DNA from: Delphinus delphis
Taxonomy: Eukaryota > Chordata > Mammalia > Artiodactyla > Delphinidae
NCBI RefSeq assembly: GCF_949987515.2
Contig: NC_082692.2
Location: forward strand, 87,553,488 to 87,617,487
Direction of reading: 5' to 3'
Length of the DNA stretch: 64,000 nt
Part shown: positions 57,431-64,000 of the stretch, one piece after another
How the letters are laid out: the number at the start of each line of letters is the position of its first letter
How positions within the stretch are numbered: position 1 is the stretch's first letter
Position numbers and translations under genes: made by a program
The notes under the pieces: generated by a model
Told to the model about the DNA's origin: nothing
Seen by the model: only the letters and a program-made list of their open reading frames with translations
Databases searched by the model: none

Positions 57431-60400
57431 TACATATGTGCATAAACATATATGTGGAACAAAGAAAGATGAAGCAGTAGAGGGCTGGATGAAGAGAACT
57501 GAACAACTCCTAGGATAACAGGACTGAAAATGCACTTGTACTATTAAGGAAGATATCAATAAAGGGCAAGGGACTGAAAATAAGGGAAGCACAGGGGAAA
57601 CGAGGGAGGGAGGAAAGAGAATGAGAGAGAAAACTTGTTGAGAAAAGTCTCAGACGTGGAAGGAATGAGTATAAACAAAGGCAATGCTCCTGACCCATTC
57701 TGACTGCTAATCCTACTTGTCAAATTTTTGGCCAAGACCCCCAAAGAACATAGTCCTCGATCCACAGCACTGCTCAGTAAGTTTTACCTACCGTTGCTTT
57801 AAAAAGAAAGTGCAGATTTGCTAGAGATTTTCCCATGTAAAGAAAGCAAGCTGATATCAGAAAGATGGTTATCAGAAGGTCTTGAAGACATTCAAACGGT
57901 GAGGCAACCTTATCTGTTCTGAGATAGAGGGTGGAAATAGAATTGACAGCTCCAGGAGGCTGGGTGATCAACCACTTCCGAGATTAGTAAGCAATAAAAC
58001 AAAGTAATGATGTCTCTTGTTGACTGAACAAATATTCAACTTAAGCTTAGAGCTTCTGATTTGGGTACCACAGAGCAGAGACAGGCAATTTCAGGTATCT
58101 TCCCAAGCTATGAACTTGTGTTAACAGTCAACCTTTCACTACAAATATAGAACTATTAGCAATGATGGAAGAACTAGAAATCCTTTAGTGTAGGAGGTTT
58201 AATAACTCTAAATGAGCAGGCCTAGCCTCATGACTACAGTGAGATAAGAAACAGTTTCAAAAGCAAGGCTAACACCTCGGGAGTCACACACAGAGTCCAA
58301 AACAAACATACTGACTCTCAAAGAAGGAAAACTCTGTACATTGTAAAATTTTGAGCTAATTGGATATTTTCCTCCTCAATTGGTTCTTCCAGGAAGTTCT
58401 AAGAGGCCCACAGGGCATTTCACACAACATAAAAATAAACATATTGAGTAAATGGATGGAGTAATTGCTTCTCAACAGAAAACCTTCAATAACCCATGCT
58501 TCCCTACAGAGATCTGAAGTGAAAATTTTATACCACTTCACTATAAATGAAATTGCTTTCTGAGCTTTCTGGGAACACGTTTTTCTGCAAATGGGTAGAG
58601 CTGAAAATGTAGATAACCATGAGTAACTCTGGTCTTGGCACAAAAAGTTAAATGAAGATTTATGAGATTAATATTCAGAAATGTGGCACTCCAGGTTGCT
58701 TTGAAACATGTGCAATTTTAATCACTGTGGCATTTTAACTCCTCGATCAGTTTTATAATATACCTTTTTATGTACCCTTTCATTGGTTTTCTCCTTTTGT
58801 AGGAAAAGAGGTTATTTCACTAAACTTCACACAGCCTGTGGTTAGTTTGGGATAAGTAAACTTAATTGCTCTAAGCTGGTCTAATGGTCCATGCTGTATG
58901 TAGTTCAGTGATGGAATTGAATGTATGACTGTTAAGAAACACTGTTTGCTCTGAAAGTAGACTGTTGTCTAGGCAACGTTGACCTATACTGTACGATGAC
59001 ATTTAAGCACCCATAATAAGACACCGTGTTTTAGAATGAGAAAGGTATGCAGTATTATGCACGCAAGGCAGGATTTCTGAAAACATTCTTTTCCCCCTGC
59101 CTATTTTCTGAATATTACAGTACTTTATTCAACTTGAATTTTAACAAACACACTGCAACTCTACATTTTCTCAGGAAGCTCATCTCAGTGGAGATGAGAT
59201 CACATGAGACTGTAATGATTAAACTGTTCTATAGAAAATAACAAGGCTATTTTGGACTTCACTTCGTTAGTACATATTGTAAGAGACGGATGTTTAAAAT
59301 TAGCTACAAGAGAAAAGTACTCACAATGCATATATGACACGATAAATAATGACAGTTAAGAAAATCACATATAAATTGATGAAAACGCATGAGAAAATAA
59401 ACGCCAGAGACAAAGAGCATATAGTGTATATTTTCCTTTACAACCGATCTCATTTCCATATGCTTGGTAAATAACGTCTCCCCCTTGAGTCCAAAGATAA
59501 CCTACAAATAGTATTTAGGAAAATAATATTAGCATTTTCATTCTTTTAGTTATACCATGTTGAGCTTTCATCTTATGAATTAAACAGTGTCAGTTTAGTG
59601 ATTTATTGGTTAGAAAGTCTCCAAGGAAAAGACAGGCAGAGTAGAGAAGATTCAGCAGTTAATTATCCTTTCTCTGAGTAAGCACCAGGCTAATAATATG
59701 CAGCTGTGTTACTTTGTTGCTACACATGTTACACAGAACAGGCACCTGAAGTCCTAGAGAAACAGGGTGTGGCTCCACGCTGTAGCCAAGATAAATATAC
59801 ATTTTTCACATTAATTAATACTTCCTCATATTTATAAGAAGAGAACCAACAATAAAGGAACATTTTCATTACACGTATAAAACCTTTCCAAATGTACATC
59901 TATCGTAACAAATATATTTGGAGCTAAATATATTAAGACAGAGACTCAACAGTTTTTTTCCTCCTAAAATGGACTCACACTATAGAACAAAATGCCTCTA
60001 AAATAAGATTTCCAGCTTGAATGATTAAATAAAACTATTCATCTAAGTAATTCGTGAGGCCCAGGCAACAGTCCATTTGAAACATTTAAATCCTCATACA
60101 ACAGAGGATCTGCAAAAATTATAAATGCTCAGATGAGTTAGTAAAACAAACAAACATGACAAATCAACAGTTCTCTGATGGCTCATGTATTCAAAGATAA
60201 ACTCGTAAAGAATACTAAATAAGATTCAAAGGGGCCTCATACTCGACACTATTCTTCTTTGCCTGAGAGATTCATGAGTCAAAGCAATGCAAATCAAGAC
60301 GTCAGCTGTAATACACAGAAAGCTGACGCAAAACTGCTTAAGTGAGCAGCTATGGTTTCCTGACACTTCATTCCAGAATTAGGCAGGCCTAAGCTTCCTG

Positions 60401-60904
60401 GCACATGCAGACTAGCACAGGCCCTCCCTGTAAGGGCAAGCTCCCTTCCTGTATGGTAAACAGAACAGCAGAATACATTCATTCTCTACAGGCAGGCAGA
60501 CACCAAAGAGAAAGAAGGAAGACGTCTGAGCTACAATGTCAAGGTCTTCCACCCAATTTCAGGAGTCAGACACTTTCTCTGGGGAAGGGTTGAAGAGAGA
60601 CACAAGTGTTACCCAAATGGGTGTCCTTCCCCCTAGAGACTAGCAGTCCTGGAATGGAGCTCACCTCCAACAATAATGCTAGAAGCAAGATACCTTGTAC
60701 GCAAAAGGGAAATTTCATTGATTCAAGGGATGTAGAAGGTGCTGGATACTTTTTGGCTGCCCAGAATCTATTCCCCTTTCTTTGGGAACCAACACAGATC
60801 TTCCTTTGGAGAATTCTCTTCCACTACTGTATGCAGTCTTAGTAGGAACCAGTCATGGGCCCCATCCTATCCTAGCCAAGGGGGAAATACCGGACACAGG
60901 GCAA

Positions 60905-61080
60905 CATTTCCCAAACTTTACTATGCACCATTCGCCTGGAGGACTCAGTCCTTCAAATACCCACTGCTGGGCCCACCACCAGATAAGGTGTGGGACAGGG
61001 CCCCGGAACTTACATTTCTAATAAGTTCCCAGGTGATTCTGGTGCTGCCGATATGAGGACCACACTTTGAAAAACAGTCA
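60905..61080 (+). repeat. MER5-like DNA transposon
   Basis: TTTCCCAAACTTTACTATGC, ACTTACATTTCTAATAAGTTCC, CCAGGTGATTCTGGTGCTGC and CACACTTTGAAAAACAGTC correspond to the MER5-type consensus order. Non-coding. Confidence 0.65.
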
Positions 61081-64000
61081 TCTAGGCTACGTCCTTTGGG
61101 CCCTCCCTCTGCAGACTTTGATTTGAGACACAAGGATGAAAATAATGATTAGTTTATTCATTCCAGCACTTGCCCTGACACTTGCCCAGCCAACTAGTTC
61201 CTGTCCATTCCTAAGTCAGTTTCTACAGCTAATCTAACAATTTTGTTCAATATTCTTGTATTAATTCTTAGCTAGAGTGCCCAAATCCCTAAAAAATACA
61301 AGTTACTAATAGTTGGCGACACACACATAGTATTTGTTCAATAAATATTTGTTGTCTTAATGAATATGAAGGGTTCTGAGACAATTTTCTATACAATTTT
61401 CTGATTTTCTACAAGGTTCTATCACAAATCAAGAATGGCCCCCCCCCAAACACATACCCTGATGTTGAGCTCTTGCAAGATGAAATGGTTTTAGCCCCAC
61501 TATTTCAATTCCAAGGTCATCCTCTTTTATAGATGTCCATCAATATTTAAGTGAATCACTTACAACCTTATGCAGTGTTTCTAACCTTTCTGGGACACAA
61601 AGTTCTTTGAATATTTGAAAAATCTGAGGACTCTCTCGGCGGAACAGATAAACACATATACAACCATAACAATAACAAAAGATCTGATACGATTCAGGAT
61701 GAATTGTCTAAGCTTCTGTGGACATCAGGTTAGCGACTCCTGCTAGCAGTTCAACTCATCCAATGACACAGGAGTGCACTGGAATCTCTTTGTCTTGGAT
61801 GCTTTAGTGTGAATCTTTTAAGATGTGCTTTATTGAGATTTTCTATTTATATGACTGTGTACATTTGATGACTGGCTCCTTAAAAATTATCTTGCACAGA
61901 AAGAGAGAGGGAATATTGCATAGCTCAAGAAGGTAGAGTCTTAGCTCAGACGTGTATCCACACACTGGAGTGGGTCCCAAGGTTTTCTGAGAAAAATCTC
62001 AGCCCCAATAACCTGAACTTTGTTGTCCCTCTTCCATGCAGAGTTTAATCGCCATCATCTATTCAGACACAGGGTCCGGTGAGCCATCACACCTCTAATA
62101 AGATGATATAAGCTTTAACACTAGTTCAGTTGACTCTTTAAGCATTTGACTCTGTATTTTCACAGCAGCACCTTCTCTTTACCTCAGATTCTCGATGCTG
62201 AAAATAACCTTGAAATAATTTCTATTTACATGCTTATTAAACCATACATGTGAGAAATAATATTCATGTAAGATTAGCTGAAAAACAGTGTCTATCTATT
62301 CCTCAAGCATCTTAAGTCTTAAAACTCAAAGTTACCCTTGGATTATGAGAAAGAAAAAAATTAAAATTCATATTTCATTTTAAGGACATTAACTTATATA
62401 TTACTCAATGTTCTCTCCATCACAATCCATGGCATTTGGACATATCCATTTGCATACTTTTGCCTAGGAAGAGTTGCATATCTCCTTATCAAATGGCTTC
62501 ATTCAATCTTACAGACAGTGTGGATTGTGTTATTAGCAGTATTTTTCTCTGCTCATTTGTTAAAAGTGTTGAGCCAAAATTGTGGATCTCAACTAAGCGA
62601 ATGGATCTGTTGGCATAGGTTTGGTACACTAACGTCGGATATTCACTCTACAAGTATTTACTGAACATGTACTATGGACCATGCTCTGCAATAAGCAAAA
62701 AGGATTTACTGGTAAGAATTTATTCTGTCCTAATAAAACTTACATTCTAGGAAATTTGAACTCTGGCATATTTTTTGTCTTCAATGTTCGTTTTGTGTGT
62801 ACTCTAATAAACTGTCCTCAAGTTCTTTTTGGAATGAGGCATGATGTTAGTAAATGAAATAAACCAGAAGACATAAAGGTATTAAAATGAGTAGTCATAA
62901 GAAAATAATATATAATAAACTAAGTAAGGTATAAGGTGTTTCAAGAGCCTAAACTAGAAAAACATACTTTATATCAAGCTTTAAAAACTACGATTTTCCC
63001 ATTTATGTAAATCAATAAATACTGCAGAAAATTAAGTGCCTAATACAATCTTTAAGTTAAAGGTGCTTCCTTCTTTAGCATTTGATTGTAACAGGTTAGA
63101 AAATAATTTTTTCCCAAAACAAGACAGATTTTATATATTCAGTCCCAATTACAGAGGTTTTTTCAGAACTGCAAGACTCTCAAAGGGTCAAACGCTCTCG
63201 TGCGCCAACAAAAACTGCTCTAGCAATGACATCTACATTAAGACAGGATTATAAAATACCACAGATAATATCCGGAAGCGGAAAACACGTGCAAGTACAA
63301 AATGGTTTTTTTTTAAATTTGTTAGGTAGTAAGAAATGTAACTCAGTGTACCAATTCATTAGAACTTACAGAACAGACCATAAATTATGAATAACTCCTT
63401 TCCAGTATAACTATGTGGGAGGCATCAACCATCACCAACAACAACCCGCGTGTTTATTCCTTTTTCACAGAAGTGCAATTGCACCTCACCTAATCATTCA
63501 TTCAACCATTCTTCCATCCATTCCCCCCTATTACTATTAAGGGCTTCAGGGAGGGGGAAGAATAAACTAAAATATAGCACTTTTCATATTTGAATAGGAA
63601 GCCTCAAGTAGAAATCTATAAAAAAAATCAATTTTATACATTTCTAAGAAATTGCTGTAATAAATTAGATAAGAAAATTATAGGTACTTTTAAGACATGG
63701 GAAGCGATCCAAAAAAGAATAAAATTCACTTCAACAAGTATGTGTTGAGTACTGATGACACTCTAAGTGTTTTGAAAAACACATGTATGAGTAAGGACTA
63801 GTCCCTATCCTTTAGAGACTTTCAATCTAACGGCGCGGGGGGTGCACCACAACTATCAGTAAAATTTGATGCTTTGGTATGAAATTTTGTATCTGAGGTA
63901 CAAATTCATCCAGCGCTACCTCAAAACACACAATATCCTTTTCTCCATTTCCTCCACTGTTACCCTAAATCAAGCCTCCAGTACATCTTACCCTGACAAC

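Larger units (their letters stand above)
1..64000 (-). other. CNTN4: CNTN4 gene, internal segment (nine exons and their introns)
   Basis: The entire window is read as the interior of a contactin gene on the minus strand. Nine exons lie in the expected order (Ig5 end, Ig6, FN3-1, FN3-2, FN3-3) with decreasing coordinate. Each has a GT donor and AG acceptor, and phases join without a break to give 1337 coding nt (about 445 codons). Contactins are GPI-anchored adhesion molecules on neurons. CNTN4 is chosen over CNTN3/5/6 because remembered CNTN4 segments match closely, such as AENQFGKANGTTHLVV, NMDVSVGESVILPCQVQHD and KVAGN. The first Ig domains, FN3-4, the GPI signal, the promoter and the UTRs are not in the window. 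Paralogue choice is from memory of the family and was not searched. Confidence 0.87.
49417..64000 (-). other. CNTN4: Intron upstream of the Ig5 exon (partial)
   Basis: Intron interrupting Ig5 in phase 2 and leaving the window. Contains an old repeat (50040-50108 continuing at 55443-55650) split by the 5.3-kb L1, an L2 end (56700-57220), a TATACAC-rich tract (about 57345-57430) and a MER5-like element (60905-61080). The stretches 57440-60900 and 61090-64000 show no gene or clear mobile element. No upstream contactin exon could be found. Confidence 0.75.

Noticed and set aside
59455..59520. Possible upstream contactin exon on the minus strand
   Set aside because: An AG-like and GT-like pair can be found, but the translation does not fit the missing first half of Ig5 and the required phase-2 end is absent.

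Overview
This is vertebrate nuclear DNA, almost certainly from a cetacean (whale or dolphin). Twelve insertions of the CHR-type tRNA-derived SINE, which is characteristic of Cetacea and relatives, lie in it. Most end in A- or T-runs and several have near-perfect target-site duplications. Older mammalian repeats (MIR, L2, MER5-like, old L1) fill much of the rest. There are no bacterial-type genes, operons, CRISPR arrays or rRNA genes.

The whole window lies inside one gene read on the minus strand, which I identify as contactin-4 (CNTN4), a GPI-anchored neural cell-adhesion molecule with six Ig and four fibronectin III (FN3) domains. Nine coding exons can be placed to the base by splice sites and reading phase. 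In transcript order they are 49289-49416 (end of Ig5), 47307-47482 and 24314-24431 (Ig6), 23322-23480 and 23073-23222 (FN3-1), 20818-20888 and 19641-19875 (FN3-2), 16602-16717 and 4246-4429 (FN3-3). All nine stay open, all phases agree (1337 coding nt), and every intron is GT-AG. Each complete domain is coded by an exon pair whose outer boundaries are phase 1. The start of Ig5 and everything upstream should lie beyond 64000, and FN3-4 plus the GPI signal beyond position 1.

The introns range from 99 bp to about 22.9 kb. Positions 1-4245 hold old repeats only. Positions 4430-16601 hold two CHR SINEs, old L1 sequence and a cluster of three LTR-like relics at 8.6-12 kb. Positions 16718-24313 hold the compact FN3 exon cluster, with two CHR SINEs, a DNA transposon, a (GT)n/(AT)n tract and an L1 3' end. 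The 24432-47306 intron holds many old L1 fragments in both orientations, six CHR SINEs, a young 5'-truncated L1, and two LTR-like elements, one of which contains a strong hairpin. Upstream of the Ig5 exon is a 5.3-kb L1 (50109-55442) with both ORFs recognisable but broken. It carries a nested CHR SINE with a perfect 17-bp duplication and an internal 60-bp tandem duplication.

I found no evidence of a new biological system. The observations most worth checking are the phase-1 domain modularity with one 99-bp intron, the SINE plus CA-repeat immediately upstream of the first FN3-2 exon, the nested transposons that give a relative insertion order, and several clean inverted repeats. Family names and comparisons with human CNTN4 come from memory; no database search was run.
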